Below are positions 21,435 through 33,286 of a DNA stretch of 64,000 nucleotides, one piece after another. The stretch spans positions 1-64,000 of the forward strand of contig CALNHX010005830.1 of NCBI GenBank assembly GCA_940337035.1. Reading direction: 5' to 3'. The position numbers were made by a program, and so were the translations under genes. The notes below the pieces were generated by a model, which was not told where the DNA came from, ran no database searches, and was given only the letters and a program-made list of their open reading frames with translations. The number at the start of each line of letters is the position of its first letter. Within the stretch, counting starts at the first letter, position 1. This DNA is from Agriotes lineatus (Eukaryota; Arthropoda; Insecta; Coleoptera; Elateridae).

Positions 21435-22979
21435 CTATCTTTTTAAAGTCTTCCACATACGATTTGGATCACTGTTGCACTCATCAACATTTAGTTCATA
21501 ATATAATTTCTTTTCCTGTCGAATAATGGTTACAGTCCTATTCCTAGCAGTTTTGTACATTTCCCAGTCATGCTTATCTCTAGTTAACAGGAACTTTTTA
21601 TAATTCAAGTCTCTTATTTTTATTGCACTTAAAACATTATTATTGAACCATGACTTTGTACCAAAATCCCTAACTACTACCTCTTTCTTTGGCATAAAAT
21701 AGTCTATAACATTAGTAATATTTCTATGTAGGTTGTCATACTTCTGATCTAAATTTCTTTCCCTAAAATTATAAGGAACATTCCTAAGTGCTTCCTTTAA
21801 TTGCTGCGGATCATAATTATTTTCCCTCATTACGCACTTACTTAATTTTTTAGTTACATTTATTTCCAAACTAATTATCATATGATCAGTAATAATTGGT
21901 TCGTCCAATACTTCACATTTCAATAACTTACGATTATTGCTTAATACTAAATCTATAATAGAACTACTCCTATCAGTGATATGTGTACTGTCATTACTAA
22001 GCTGTATGAGCCCACTATCATGTATTATTCGTTTCAACCTGTTTGTATATATGTTACAGGAAATGTATGAAACCTAGGAATTGTATACAATTCCTAGGAA
22101 ATGTATATAATGCCGAGCCAATTTAGGAAATGTGTAAAATAATTAGTCAAGGTTTTTTAATACATACATTTCCTAGGAAATGTATGTATTTCCTAGGCAT
22201 TGTACGGAATTCCTAAATGGTACTAGGAAATGTATGAAAATCAACATTATACTGTAGAATTTGTGAATGAATAAAAAATAAAATACAAATGAACTGAAGT
22301 TTTCCTTAGCAGTGAGACGATTTTTCAGTGCTACTAACCTAACTTAACCTAACCTACTGACATAACATCCCGAATTTAACACATTTCCGATTCTAGTTTA
22401 GGAAATGTACACAATTCCTAGGAAATGTGTATAATAAAATTTATTTCACACATTTCCTGACGATTTTAGGCATTATATACATTTCCTAGGAATTCTACAT
22501 AATGACGGATTACATACATTTCCGGTAACATATACACAATCAATTCTTTTCCAATTGAGGTTAAAATCACCCATTATTATAATATTTATAGTACAACTTA
22601 CCACAAAATTTTCCAACCACTCTTCAAAAAAATTTAAAAAATCTGTATGTGATGCGCTAGGAGAATGATATAAACATCCCAAATTATATAGCTCACATCC
22701 AATTGTAACTTCAATCATGAAAAACCAGTAATTCAATTGTAATATACATTCACTTTTCACCTTAAAGGCTACATCAGATCTGACATACATCATTACCCCT
22801 CCCGTAAATCTACTTATTGAATCTGTTCTGATTAATCGATATTTATTTACACATACCTCAAAATCCTCAATGCTGTTTGTTAACCTTGACTCTGTCAGAC
22901 ACACAACTAATGGGTTTTCCAATTTTATAAAATTGCTAATTTCATCTCTATTGGCCAATACACTCCTAGCATTTAGCAA
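21435..22979 (-). pseudogene. LINE1 ORF2, endonuclease region
   Basis: 22531-22979 encodes the N-terminal half of an AP-type endonuclease: LNARSVLANRDEI, VVCLTESRL, GGVMMYVRSD, GCLYHSPSA and IIIMGDFNLNW. 21435-22051 encodes the rest: SSIIDLVLSN, ITDHMIISLEI and a linker ending RMWKTLKR. The two parts join through the duplicated TATA flanking the 479 bp MITE at 22052-22530 (IDCVY then TNRLKR). The catalytic Glu (TES), Asp-Asn (GDFN) and Asp-His (TDH) motifs are preserved. The downstream RT is missing, so the copy is dead. Confidence 0.82.
22052..22530. mobile_element. 479 bp MITE full of AGGAAATGTRTA palindromes
   Basis: Terminal inverted repeats TGTTACAGGAAATGTATG (left) and its near-complement (right), flanked by a 4 bp TATA duplication (22048-22051 and 22531-22534). 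Inside, about 15 copies of AGGAAATGTRTA in both orientations are arranged largely as the palindrome ATTTCCTAGGAAAT. No ORF. The superfamily is not recognised. Confidence 0.75.
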
Positions 22980-23009
22980 GAAGACTTTAACTTTGTTATT
23001 GTTTAGTTG

Positions 23010-23449
23010 CTATACGCTTGAGTCAAACAATAACCTATCTTTAGCTCTCACCAGTTCCCTTTTAAAAACCTCACAATTTCTGTCAAAAACTGCATGTTTT
23101 GTATTTACCCTAGTGTTAAATTTTTCGTTTGCACTGATACAATTCACACACTGACTTTCTCCCGCATAGTTCCCATCATGTTTCTCGGAAGCCCATTTGC
23201 CACATACTTCCTTGTTTTTACAGTTAGCTGCTTTGTGATTGTAACCCCAGCATCTGTAGCATCTTAGTAGGCTATGATGTACGAATACTCTGCATATGGA
23301 CCAATTTATTTTTACTTTTCCGATTCCTACCAACTGCTCTGCCATTTTCTCATCTGCTTTGATAATGGCAAATGCCTTATTGTGGTTTTTCTTTATAGTT
23401 ACTACTTTTATTTCCGCCTGTGTATTAATAACCTGTGAGTTTTGTTCGA
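23010..23449 (-). pseudogene. LINE1 ORF1, C-terminal gag-like part with zinc knuckles
   Basis: Encodes a nucleic-acid-binding ORF1 end: KVKINWSICRVFVHH, then knuckle-type CYRCWGYNHKAANC, then CGKW...C..C. It continues in frame, across the hAT insertion at 23458-26624 and its 8 bp duplication, from 26633-26808. It ends just before ORF2 (22979). ORF1p packages LINE RNA. Confidence 0.8.
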
Positions 23450-23457
23450 CTAGACAT

Positions 23458-26400
23458 CATAGGCGAAACTAGAGTATTTTATTTGGTAGTGCCAGCTATA
23501 AATCAAGCTTTGTGGGGTTGCGAGCAAACAGGCGTTTTTTTTTGGCAAGCTCAAACGCGTCTAAATGTTTATTGTTTTTTCAATATTTCAGTTCTTTATA
23601 TTTCTTGCGATACCACCTCTTTGTATCAATGAAGCATCTTTTTTCCGAGCCGAATCTCCTTACAAATTAAAACTGACAATTCGCAGATAAATAAAATCAA
23701 TTTTATTAACTCTCTTATGTACAACAATAAAATAAATTCCTAATCTAACTAACAAACATAAAAACTAATAACTAATCTATAATAGAAGCCTTCTTTCAAA
23801 TGGGACAATGCGTTTAAATTCATCAATTACCTCGTTCACATTGACGGAAGCTGCGAGGTCCTGTTCCACGTAGAGTAACATTAAATGCTGAAGACGTTCC
23901 TGCTTCATTGTTGACCGCAACTTAGACTTTACATGACTCAGTTTAGAAAACGCTCTTTCGCAGGAACAACTCGTGACGGGTATTACAGAAAACTGTCTCA
24001 AAATTTCTGTAAATGCGTTAAATATGTTGCTTTTGTCTTCAACGCTCAGCCAATGTAGCCATTCTGTTAGATTTTTGGAAGCCTCACATTCTTTTGATTG
24101 GCCCGCTCGCCCCCGCAGCAACCTTATTTCACTTTGCAGCTCATCCATCGACACTGAAAATGTATATAGCGTTTGTTGCTGTTCTTCAGACGCACTTAAT
24201 TTCAATAGGCTATCCATGGCACTAATCAAGCTCATGGTTTCCTGATTAAACCTTTCATCTAGTTCCATTATCATAGTATCCAGCAATGGATAAAAAGAAG
24301 TTATTTTTATTTCATCTTCCTTTGTTTGATGGTTATGTTGATTTTCAGCAGTATCGTCAATACGTCGGGATACTTTGCGCTGTTTCACAACAGGAATGCA
24401 AATGTTATTTTTATCACAAATATCTGTAGCTGCTTTAAAAATCTTATTGAAACAAGCATCACTTCTCATATCATTGAGTGCAGATCTAAGAGAATTTATG
24501 CTAGAAGTTGCTGATAGAAGATTAAGGTCGCTTGTCTGCAAAGATTTACTAATTTTTAAAATCATTTGTAGAATGGGATGAATTATTTCTAGCATAATAA
24601 CGAAATCAAAAGTTCTGAGTTGATAAAGAAGTCCACGGCCTTTAGCTCTAACTTCTGAAACTTTGGTACTCTACTATTTCTTCTAAGGCAAGAATAATTG
24701 CCGAGTAATTATTGCGAACAGCAGCAACCGCTTCAGCTCTACATGCCCAGCGAGTAGTGGAGAGAGACTTTAAAGTTTTTAGTGCCACGTCTACGCTTGC
24801 GGCGATTCTTTCAAGCACTGCATGCCTTATACAACTTCCTTCCATGAATGCATATAAAAATTGAATTGCGCCAAAAAAGTAAAACACTAATCTGTTGTCT
24901 TTCGATGAAGAGCATGCATCTACTAAAACCAAATTCAAGCAATGGGCATAGCAGTGAACATATACAATTTTCCTATTTTTTTCTTTGCATTTAGCTTGAA
25001 CGCCTGACCTAAACCCAGACATAGTCGACGCCCCATCAAAACAAACGGATATATCATTAGACCACTGAACCATCAATTGTGTAATAACATGATCGATTTC
25101 ATTAAATATTGAAGCCGCATCAACTGTGAAAAGTCGCTGAATAGATACGAAGCGTTCAATGGGTTTGTTTAGTTTATCATCAAAATATCGCAAAACAACT
25201 GACATTTGCTCATGGTGTCCGCAGTCGCTTGTGTCATCTGCCATAATTGAAATCTTTTTATTGGAAAATGAAGACGAAATCGTTCGAAGAATGGTATTAT
25301 GTAGACTTAAGATGATGTCATTTTAAATCTTACTGCTTAAATAAGTAGCATTTTTAGGGCCACTTTCAAGGTGGCGCATAAGCGTAGGGTCATATTTTGC
25401 AATTAGGTCTACAATATCTAAAAACAGCCCCTTTTCAGAGCTGGTATTTTTTTTCATCGTGACCTCTTAGGGGACGCCCTCCTTTAGCTAAACAGAGAAC
25501 AATATTTATAAATCTTTGGAACAGTTGGCGATTTTCAATACGTTTTTCTTCTTGCTTTGATATAAAATCACGTTTAGTTTGATCTAACAAAGTATCAATC
25601 GATTTTCCTTTTTCATAATACTTCCATGAAGAAATACTTTGTATATGAAAAGTAGTTCTTTCATGATTCTTAAACGCTTCAATGGCCCTATGCCAGTTAT
25701 TAAAACCTATTTTGTAAATCCAGCATCAGTATGACCCTTATTGGCGGCGTCATTTGAACCAAAAAAAACGGCAATGAAAACAGAATGCAGAATCCAACTG
25801 CTTACTGTATTCTACCCATTTGAAAGAATCATACCAATTTTTCTGAAAGTTTCTGAATTTTGAGCCTATTTTTCTACGTGGAAATAACGTTAAATTGGGT
25901 TGACGTGGACCTCGTTTAATTCTACACCCGAACTCTAACCTGTTAATTGGTACTTCGTTTGAAGGATCATCATATTCCGTAAGACATTCTTTTTCTTTGT
26001 TTGCACTCGTTGTCGCGGAGGCAGTCTCAAGAGATGCACTTTCTACTCTTACTTTTTCTCCTTTCTGCTCGACCACCATTGTTCCTTCACCTACTGCTAC
26101 CGATTGTGTTTCACTGAATTTTGGCAGTTTTATTAAAAACCGGTCCATTTTCAACCGATACAGTATAGTCAGTACAGATCAAATACTACGAGTAGGTATT
26201 TAATTATTTATTTTATTAATATGAACCGCCAAGCGCAATTCGCAAAACGTCGCCGCGTCACGGGCCACTGGTGACTGGAACGAGTATGTCTTAAACGTAA
26301 ACGCACAATAGCACGTGTTGCGCAGCCGAGAGAGTGGGAGGAATTTGAATGCCGGACCATTTGAAATTTTAAAGAATCGAAAGAAATGGCGGGGAAATAC

Positions 26401-26624
26401 GTTCATCCTGTAACCTACTTATTATTGGTCTACTACCAGTACTACCGTGGTATTTGCATATGAAGCGGAACATATTAAATTCGCAACTCGATCTCCGCAA
26501 CGGCACAGTATATATTTTGTTTAAAGATGTATTGATACTTCATAATACCAAGTTTCACTATTATGAATTTAGTTCTTTAGATGGTGCCCGGGCACACCCG
26601 GCACCACCCGTAGTTTCGCCTATG
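23458..26624 (-). mobile_element. hAT element (ZMYM1-like), 3167 bp, target duplication CTAGACAT
   Basis: Terminal inverted repeats CATAGGCGAAACTA and TAGTTTCGCCTATG, flanked exactly by CTAGACAT at 23450-23457 and 26625-26632. The insertion is in ORF1 of LINE1. Minus-strand transposase remains fill the interior. Confidence 0.95.
23777..26148 (-). pseudogene. hAT transposase, ZMYM1-like (decayed)
   Basis: Start at 26148 (MDRFLIKLPKF). The N-terminal TTF/BED-type region ends in SAFCFHCRFF (~25760). 24648-25244 carries the RNase-H-like part with CFDGASTMSG, VHCYAHCLNLVL and STTRWACRAEAV; 23777-24595 ends with the hAT dimerisation domain, VTSCSCERAFSKLSHVKSKL. Several stops interrupt 25250-25740, and a one-base frameshift lies near 24660. 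Relatives include vertebrate ZMYM1-like and DUF4371 proteins. Not functional as it stands. Confidence 0.85.
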
Positions 26625-26632
26625 CTAGACAT

Positions 26633-26808
26633 TTTAAAAGATCCTCCTCCGTTAAATCGTCTTCAATATCTATTACTTTAATCTTAGATTTCTGCTTAAC
26701 CGGTACTTGCACGCTATATTGGTTGCCTAACTTCGACTCCACTGCCTGCTGTAGTTTAACCCTTTCCTGGCAATTTTCACAGGTTACTACTACACCTTTA
26801 GGCAAAAC
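26633..26808 (-). pseudogene. LINE1 ORF1, middle part
   Basis: Encodes KGVVVTCENCQERVKLQQAV, then a linker with DIEDDLTEEDLLKCL, typical of Jockey/CR1-type ORF1. It is bounded by the hAT on the left and the Harbinger on the right, and reads on into both neighbouring LINE1 pieces. Confidence 0.75.
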
Positions 26809-26934
26809 TCAGACAGAACCGACCGTGCACGATTAACCACGATCAATCACGAGCGACCATATTGTTTATCGACCGTTTTAAAATAGTAACCTCACACAGC
26901 GTTGATCGAATTGTTGCGATCAAAATATCGGAAG

Positions 26935-27530
26935 TGCCGCCCTTAGAACAGAAAATAGACAGGAAGGCGCATTTCTTTTAACTTAGCTGCAACATTTAGG
27001 CGACGGAAACGGCCATTTTGAAAACCCATGTATGACTAATGAGGTGTCATACCGGATTGACAGTTGTGGGTTTTAGTTAGTTTGAGACTAATTTTGGCTG
27101 TTCTCAGACCCCAAATACCAGGACTTTGGGCATTACATTCCATCAGTAAGTATTAATATTACTTTTCACTTCAAATAGAGAGATAATTTCTCTGAACATG
27201 TCACTTGTCATACGTACTTGTACACAAAAATAGTCATGGGCATAGAAGGGAACGTATAATGGGGTCATTATTTGTAATCACACAATCTGAGGAAGCAATT
27301 TAAATTACAGACAGTGACTGAAGTCACACAAACTCACATGTAGTTATAAATCACATAGTGTAAAGTGTAATAACACTGTTGAAATTGTTTGCTGCACATG
27401 CACCCTCTCGATAAGATACGCCACTGCCAAAATGAAACAACCATCCGCCATTTTGAAAACCCATCGCGGTCGCACGGATTTCTTACAAATGCGGCTTCCT
27501 GTCTATTTTCTGTTCTAAGGTGCCGCCCGA
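26935..27530. mobile_element. MITE-like inverted-repeat insert within Harbinger 1
   Basis: GCCGCCCTTAGAACAGAAAA at about 26938 is complemented at about 27490-27527, giving ~35 bp inverted ends around a ~590 bp body. CCATTTTGAAAACCCAT also occurs twice inside, in direct orientation. No ORF. Confidence 0.55.
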
Positions 27531-27624
27531 TTTTAAAACATAACCTCAATTTATTAGAGGAAAACGAAACCTTAAGTTGTTGTTTATTTTGTCTTTAATA
27601 AGTATTACAAAGTTCTTCAACAAA

Positions 27625-28914
27625 ATGAGTGACTCAGAAGAAGAGGTTGTACTAATGTATATGTTACACAAGAGAGCAAAAGTAAATCGTAATGTGTGGG
27701 TTCGAGAAATTTTGTTAAACCGAGAACAACAGGGAGAATTTTTTATTTTATGTTCTCAATTATGGAGTGACGAAGACAAATTCCAAAATTACTATAGAAT
27801 GTCACAGCAGTGCTTTAAGCTCTTAGTTCAATTAGTTGAACCGAATTTTCACATTGGACACACAAACTACCGAAAAAGTATAAGTTTCCTGGAAAGACTT
27901 ACTGTGACCATAAGGTAGGATAGGATTGATTGTAGATATTTTGATTCCTTATATCCTCTCTAATATGTGTTTTCATTGCTTCAGATATTTAGCTAACGGT
28001 GAATCGTTTGCGTCGGCGTCATATCGGTGGAGAATTAGTGCCAACGAATTATCAATCATAATTAATGGCATGCTGAACATTATTTATATATCATTAAAAG
28101 ATGTGTATCTAAAATATCCAACAAGAAAAGATTGGATCGCAACAGCCCAAAAAATAAATCTTTTCCCAACTGCGTAGGCGCTGTAGACGGGAAACATATA
28201 CGCATCAAGAAACCTACAAATTGTGGTTCTTTATATTATAATTATAAACATTTTCATTCAATTGTGTTATTAAGTATTGTGGACTCGAGTTATACATTTC
28301 TAATAGTTGATGTGGGCTCAATGGGCAAAAACAGTGACGGAGGAATATTTGATAATAGTGAATTTGGAAAATTATTCAAAAAACAGAAACTTGATTTACC
28401 AGAGAATTCCCCAATTGAAGAAAATGGTACGGCTTTGCCTCATGTCTTCATTGGAGACGAAGCTTTTAGGCTAACGGAAAATTTTATGAAGCCATATCCT
28501 CGTAAATTGCTAGATAACAAAAAAAGAATTTTTAATTACAGACTCTCATATGCAAGAAGTACTGTAGAATGTGCTTTTGGAATACTAGTATCAAAGTTTC
28601 GAATATTCGAAACTGCAATCAGTGTACGTCCAGATAAAGTAGATGCAATCATTTTAGCTGGAGTTGTCCTTCACAACATGATCAGAACCGTGGATTGCAC
28701 TCCATTCGAAGACAATAATGATCTACCTAATAATTTCGGAACATTCGTTAACTTTTCAAGTAACACACCAACACAAGATTCACCAAGGGCAAATGTAAAT
28801 CAATCTACTGCCAGAGCAAGAAATGTTAGAGATAGATTTGCAGACGATTTTGTTACCAATGGGAAGGTGGCATGGCAAGATCAACATGTTCTTAATGATG
28901 AAGAAAATATTTAA
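27625..28914 (+). pseudogene. Harbinger transposase (HARBI1-like), one frameshift
   Basis: ATG at 27625 (MSDSEEEVVLM). Exon 1 ends at 27914; a 70 bp GT-AG intron (27915-27984) leads into YLANGESFASASYRW. Then a one-base indel near 28158 breaks the frame just before CVGAVDGKHIRI, the first catalytic Asp. The rest is complete: VGSMGKNSDGGIFDNS, FIGDEAFRL (second Asp) and STVECAFGILVSKFRIF (Glu), with the stop at 28914. Apart from the single frameshift all DDE residues are there, so inactivation is recent. It is of the DDE_Tnp_4 nuclease family and acts in the nucleus with the MADF partner. Confidence 0.88.
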
Positions 28915-29006
28915 AGATTTTTGTATATATCTTTTTTGATAAATATAATAAGTAACATCTGGTAGAACATATATTTTACTGCAAAATACATTATAAATAC
29001 AAGAGG

Positions 29007-29830
29007 TTATTTATTACCTAACTCATGTAATAATTCGAGAACTCTAATTTTAAAAACTGTTTGTTGTTGAGGTGACAGGGCTTCTGCTTCATCAGTCAAA
29101 CTTAAAAAGAAGTATTCCATAGAAGACTTTTTATCTTTTTTTGAATGCTTCTCTTTCAAAATGCTGATATATTCAGCCATCTGCACATCTGCTATTTCTC
29201 TAGCATTCTTAACTTTTCTCTTTCCTTTTTTCTGCTCTGTCTGATTGAATGGCTCCATATCGCTGACTGATGGTTCATTGATTTGCTCTTCTACATTCTC
29301 CTCAGTTTTCATTAGTTGTAGCACTCCGTCTTCGCCCAACGTGTACGTCCGGCTATGACACCGACTGCCACTGTCAGTATCAAGAGGTGAAGAAATTTGA
29401 GAGTCGGCAATATCTAATATTTCTTCTGGAACATTGGTTGTCGATTTGCGATCTTCGAGATAGCGTTCTAAGAACTCCAAAGAATCAAAATATGCCCACT
29501 TTTTTCTTCACACTAGCACTTCCTGACGGCCCAGGTAAATAATCTTTTCTGCGCTTCCTATATCCATCACGCAGCACCTGCCATTTCTTTACAGTTGCTT
29601 GTGCTGTAACAATATGATACAGGTAAGTACAAATTAAATAAAAATGAAAGGTTTCATTACTTACATGTTTTGTTAACTCGGGCAGCTATATTGCTCCAAA
29701 GCTTTTCTGTTACTTCCCGATTCGCGTAACCTGGAAGTGCTTGATTATACAGCACGTCATTAGATCGAACAAGACAAATGAGCTGGTCAATCTCCTCCAC
29801 ACTCCAGGAATTAACGTCTTGTGCTTGTAA
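29007..29830 (-). pseudogene. MADF/BESS-type accessory protein of Harbinger 1
   Basis: Upstream exon (about 29666-29828) reads SWSVEEIDQLICLVRSN, then WSNIAARV, up to a GTAAGT donor. The next exon starts at about 29605 (ATVKKWQVLRDGYRKRRKDY). Together these are a MADF DNA-binding domain. A one-base insertion in an A run near 29505 shifts the frame before WAYFDSLEFLERYL. The last part (29007-29480) ends with a BESS-like motif, EYFFLSLTDEAEALSPQQQT. In Harbinger elements this protein carries the transposase to the DNA ends. Non-functional because of the frameshift. Confidence 0.78.
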
Positions 29831-30267
29831 ATAAATTAATATTTACTACAATTTACTATACAGTCCAACACTTTAGCTTGCCAATTACGTATTATAATAA
29901 ATTTGTACTACAACAAACTATGTTGAATAAATGCGTCTGATAATCTATTATATTTCATGTAATATTTGATTAACCATTAAAAAATACATATCCTACTAAT
30001 AGTTTAAATATGTACCTTCTGTCATTCTTTTTATTAATAACTATCAAACTTCAAACGGTAATGATATGTATTATAACCTCACTTACGATCGACCGCTTCG
30101 ACCAGAGCGATCACATTTCCAACAAATTCGAATTTTAAACTGATCGGTCGTGGACGATCGCGCACGTAAGTAGTCGGTTGGTTCAGTGTGATGCTTTCCA
30201 TTATGCTTACATGGGTTTGAAATTTTGGACGGTCGCGGACGATCGACGCGGTCGGCCTGTCTGAGTT

Positions 30268-30380
30268 CTGCCTTATTCTTGTAATTCTTTACGCTCATTA
30301 TTCCAATTCCTAATTCGCTTGGATTAATGGCCTTCTTAAGTGCTTCTTTAACCACATCTGGTCCTTTCTGTCCCTTTTTG
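30268..30380 (-). pseudogene. LINE1 ORF1, fragment between Harbinger 1 and hAT 2
   Basis: Reads KKGQKGPDVVKEALKKAI, then NPSELGIGIMSVKNYKNKA, and continues in frame into KGVVVTCENC on the far side of Harbinger 1. Typical mid-ORF1 sequence of Jockey/CR1-type LINEs. The right border with hAT 2 (about 30380) is approximate. Confidence 0.65.
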
Positions 30381-30448
30381 TCATAACAACATAAACATAT
30401 ATAAGTAAAAACACTAACAAAACATCCTTAAATTATATATAAAGATAA

Positions 30449-32735
30449 TTACTTCTTCATTTTAAAGATATATTTTTTGTCGCTCATTGCAGCATTCAAC
30501 ATATTTTGATTTTCGGGCATCATCAATTTTTTATGAAAATTTTGGCAGCTTAATTTATAATTCAGCTTTACCAATAACTCACTTTTTATCAATTCTACTG
30601 AACTACGATTCCTTACGTTTGACCAGTGTGTGGTCATTAGGCTAAATACCCTTTCGACATGAGCATTGCAGCATGGAATACTAAATATAAAAGTTATTAA
30701 CTTTTTCAAATTTGGCGTATCTATTTGGTTTCTTCTTAATGTGGAAAATACCAATGCCCACTTTTTATCAAGAGTGAGATCGGAATTGTTGGAAGCTTCC
30801 TTAATTTAATTGCTGCCTACTACCATTTCTTCATATAAATCGTCAGAATTTATATTGGTGAGCTTCAGAAATTGGACAGCACGTTCCAAGTCGGCATACA
30901 CAATTTCACTCTTTAACGAAAATGGTTTTATTACAAATAAATAATTTTCTTCTGTAAAATTAAACCATGAATTTAAATACTCGATTGCTTTAATATAACA
31001 ATTTTTAAAATCCGCCACAATTCGTGTAGCTTGAGAAGCACCTCTAGCAGTTGCACCGTAAAATTCATCTCTCAGGCGACTTTCTAAACTATTTCTTATA
31101 TTTAGCATTATATCGAATACTTCCGGTGCTGTTAGAGAATCTGATTCCAGTATTTTTATATTGTTACTAAAAATATTTAATACGTGATGTAGAAAATGTA
31201 AATATATATCTGCGGGCATCAAAACAGTAGGATCTTCGCCGCCCAAGTTGTCTTTTACGAAATTCCAAACTAATTTTGGGCATTCTTCTTCGCCCAGTGT
31301 ACGAAAGTAAGAACTAACAGCTGGCCAAGTTTTTAGAAGTCGATCTATAGCGGGTAAAAGGGATAACCACCGAGTGGTCACATGTCGTAGTAACGGAGCA
31401 TATTCCATATAAAAAAATCATATATCTCCTTAAGCGATTCCACTCTTTTCGCAGACACGGAAAAATGGCTGAATACTTTCAAAACAAATGCTTCCACATC
31501 AAAATGTAGTAAATCACCTGCCGTCAATGCCTGACAATGTGCAGCTAAGAGTTTATCATTATCGGCAGATAGTATTTTAAAAACGGAGTTATGGTTTCTA
31601 AAATTTACAACTGCATTATCTGCAGAATACGCTGATATTCTATTACTTGGAAGATTATGCTTTTTCAAAGAGGTAAAATTTTTTTCAGCTATTGCTTTTG
31701 CTGTCTCATTTGAATCTTCATAAAAGTCCAATAATTTAATAACAACCCCTCCTTCTGGGATAATAGATATTAACGATACAAGTTTGATTATGAGCATCTT
31801 AACGAAACGAGTTTGATTGCCAAAACGAGGCGGTGAGCCGAGTTTTGCGGCAATCAAACGAGTTTCGTTGTGTGCCATAAGCAAACGTGTATTCAATATT
31901 TTATCTTCATCAATAAACTCTGGTTCACTGTATAAAAAGAGTGCGGTAATATTCATTACCGCACTGAGTGCGGTAATATCTGTCCATTACCGCACTGAGT
32001 GCGGTAATATCCATTACCGCACTCAGTGCTGTAATGAAGCTCTTAACGATACTAAAATTAATTTGGTTAAGACGCTATAACAACACGGATGAAGATAAAA
32101 TATTTTAACATGATTGGAAACAATTTTGTATTTCCATGATTAGACGCATCACTGGAGATACTGTAAAACATATAATCATATGAGAGTTCATTAATAATTG
32201 TTTCCACAGAGCTTGGAGCAAGAACATTCATGAGCAAAGCTTCCGCTTTGGTTCTTCCACACGAAATTTTAGATCCAATTTCAGAATCGGAAAATAATAC
32301 TCCCAATAATTTTACATTGCAGTCCAACGAACGATAAGATAATGCGTGGCAATTATTATGATAAACCAAAGCTAGCTCAGCAGCAGTAATTTTATTTTTA
32401 AGTTGATCGTTGTCTTTGTTTATAAAGAAATTTTTAATAGTTAAACTTTGCGTAGCTGTTCGAAAGTGTAACTTATGCGTTTCCGTAGCTGAATGATTTT
32501 TTAGATCATTTTCTCCGCCATGGCCTACCCCAAATTCTTTTTTACAAAGTGTACAGTACGCACTGTTTGGTTTACTTTTGACAGCCAATATCCAATTGTA
32601 CTGTGATTTCCACTTTTCGTGGAAAACACACATTCTTTTTGGCCTTTTTGTACTTTTACTGGAGCTAAAATTACGTCTTTGTGGTGGTGTTTTGTTGCTA
32701 CTGTCATTTTCTGAATCAGAATTTGAATCCTCCAT
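30449..32735 (-). pseudogene. hAT transposase 2 (decayed, with a palindromic insert)
   Basis: The N-terminus (32735 leftward) has a BED-like finger, SAYCTLCKKEFGVGHGGEND...H...H, then TIKNFF and KLLGVLFSD. 31378-31790 continues with IPEGGVVIKLLDFYEDSNET, SAYSADNAVVNF and LAAHCQAL; 30806-31408 with HVTTRWLSLLPAIDRLLKTW. 30449-30754 is the hAT dimerisation region (FSIPCCNAHVERVFSLMTTHW). Frameshifts separate the last three blocks, and a ~300 bp palindromic insert lies at about 31786-32090. Not functional. Confidence 0.8.
31786..32090. repeat. Insert with a long hairpin and three tandem GTGCGGTAAT palindromes
   Basis: 31801-31869 folds into one long imperfect hairpin (AACGAAACGAGTTTGATTGCC against GGCAATCAAACGAGTTTCGTT, with an inner GGC/GCC stem). 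31940-32023 contains three head-to-tail palindromes AGTGCGGTAATAT...ATTACCGCACT with periods of 27-31 bp and a fourth degenerate half. AATATTTTATCTTCATC at 31898-31916 is an inverted copy of hAT sequence at 32089-32105. Confidence 0.75.
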
Positions 32736-33196
32736 CTGTATATGATGTAAATAATGACGTATTAGATTTTTGTATTGAAATTAGAAAGTCTACAACTGTT
32801 TACTTTTGTATATAAATCAATAGATAAATAAACTTGTAGCAACTTGCCAGTAATAGTTCTGAGCTGATCGTTTGGATGTTGCACACAGGTGGGTTTTACA
32901 AGACTGAGACACTGTGAGGGCGAATCTATAGTCAAGCGTCAACTAAAACAATTTAATCGACAGGCAGCAAAAAGAATCGACAATTAATTCTTATCAGCTT
33001 GGTGACCGTACTCGAATATGCATTCTTAGATGGATGCTGACGAGTCAAGTCGTAATTCCATGAAATAAAGCGGGAAAGTAAATGTAGCTTCTAAATCGGG
33101 AAATGTTAAGTCCCGAGCGATACCAACTCGGGACCGGAACATTGGTCATCAAACACAGGACTGTCCCGGGCAAATCGGGACGGGTGGTCACCCTAG

Positions 33197-33286
33197 AAAC
33201 CAACCATCACATTTTCCATCACAACCCACTATCTTATCTTCATCAAAATCCACCTTGCATTTTATACACGTCTTATCAGTCGCCAT
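33197..33286 (-). pseudogene. LINE1 ORF1 start with PHD-like finger
   Basis: ATG at 33286, then 30 codons (MATDKTCIKCKVDFDEDKIV, then GCDGKCDGWF) up to the hAT 2 border. CxxC followed by CDGxCDGWF is the first half of a PHD-like finger, as found at the start of ORF1 in some arthropod LINEs. The remainder of the finger is missing. Confidence 0.7.

Larger units (their letters stand above)
26806..30267 (+). mobile_element. PIF/Harbinger element 1 (DDE plus MADF genes)
   Basis: Ends AACTCAGACAG and CTGTCTGAGTT. Subterminal sequences on both sides carry GACCG/CGATC-rich repeats. It encodes a plus-strand DDE transposase and a convergent minus-strand MADF protein, the two-gene layout of Harbinger elements. 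A short target duplication could not be identified. It sits inside ORF1 of LINE1 (coding resumes at 30268). Confidence 0.85.
30381..33196 (-). mobile_element. hAT element 2
   Basis: The right end carries CGGGACGGGTGGTCACCCTAG, typical of a hAT family with CTAGGGTGACC ends, preceded by several GGGAC subterminal repeats. The left end could not be fixed: only degenerate GGGAC/GGACC motifs are seen near 30350-30380. It interrupts ORF1 of LINE1. Part of LINE1 ORF1 seems lost at this point, so a deletion probably accompanied or followed insertion. Confidence 0.65.

Noticed and set aside
26806..30267. Three-base target duplication for Harbinger 1
   Set aside because: Flanks (GGCAA on the left, CTGCC on the right) do not match in direct orientation for any small shift of the termini.
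31378..31956. N-terminal extension of the hAT 2 fragment (FIDEDKILNTRLLMAHNETR) as a real protein domain
   Set aside because: It is translation of the palindromic insert at 31786-32090, not of the transposase.
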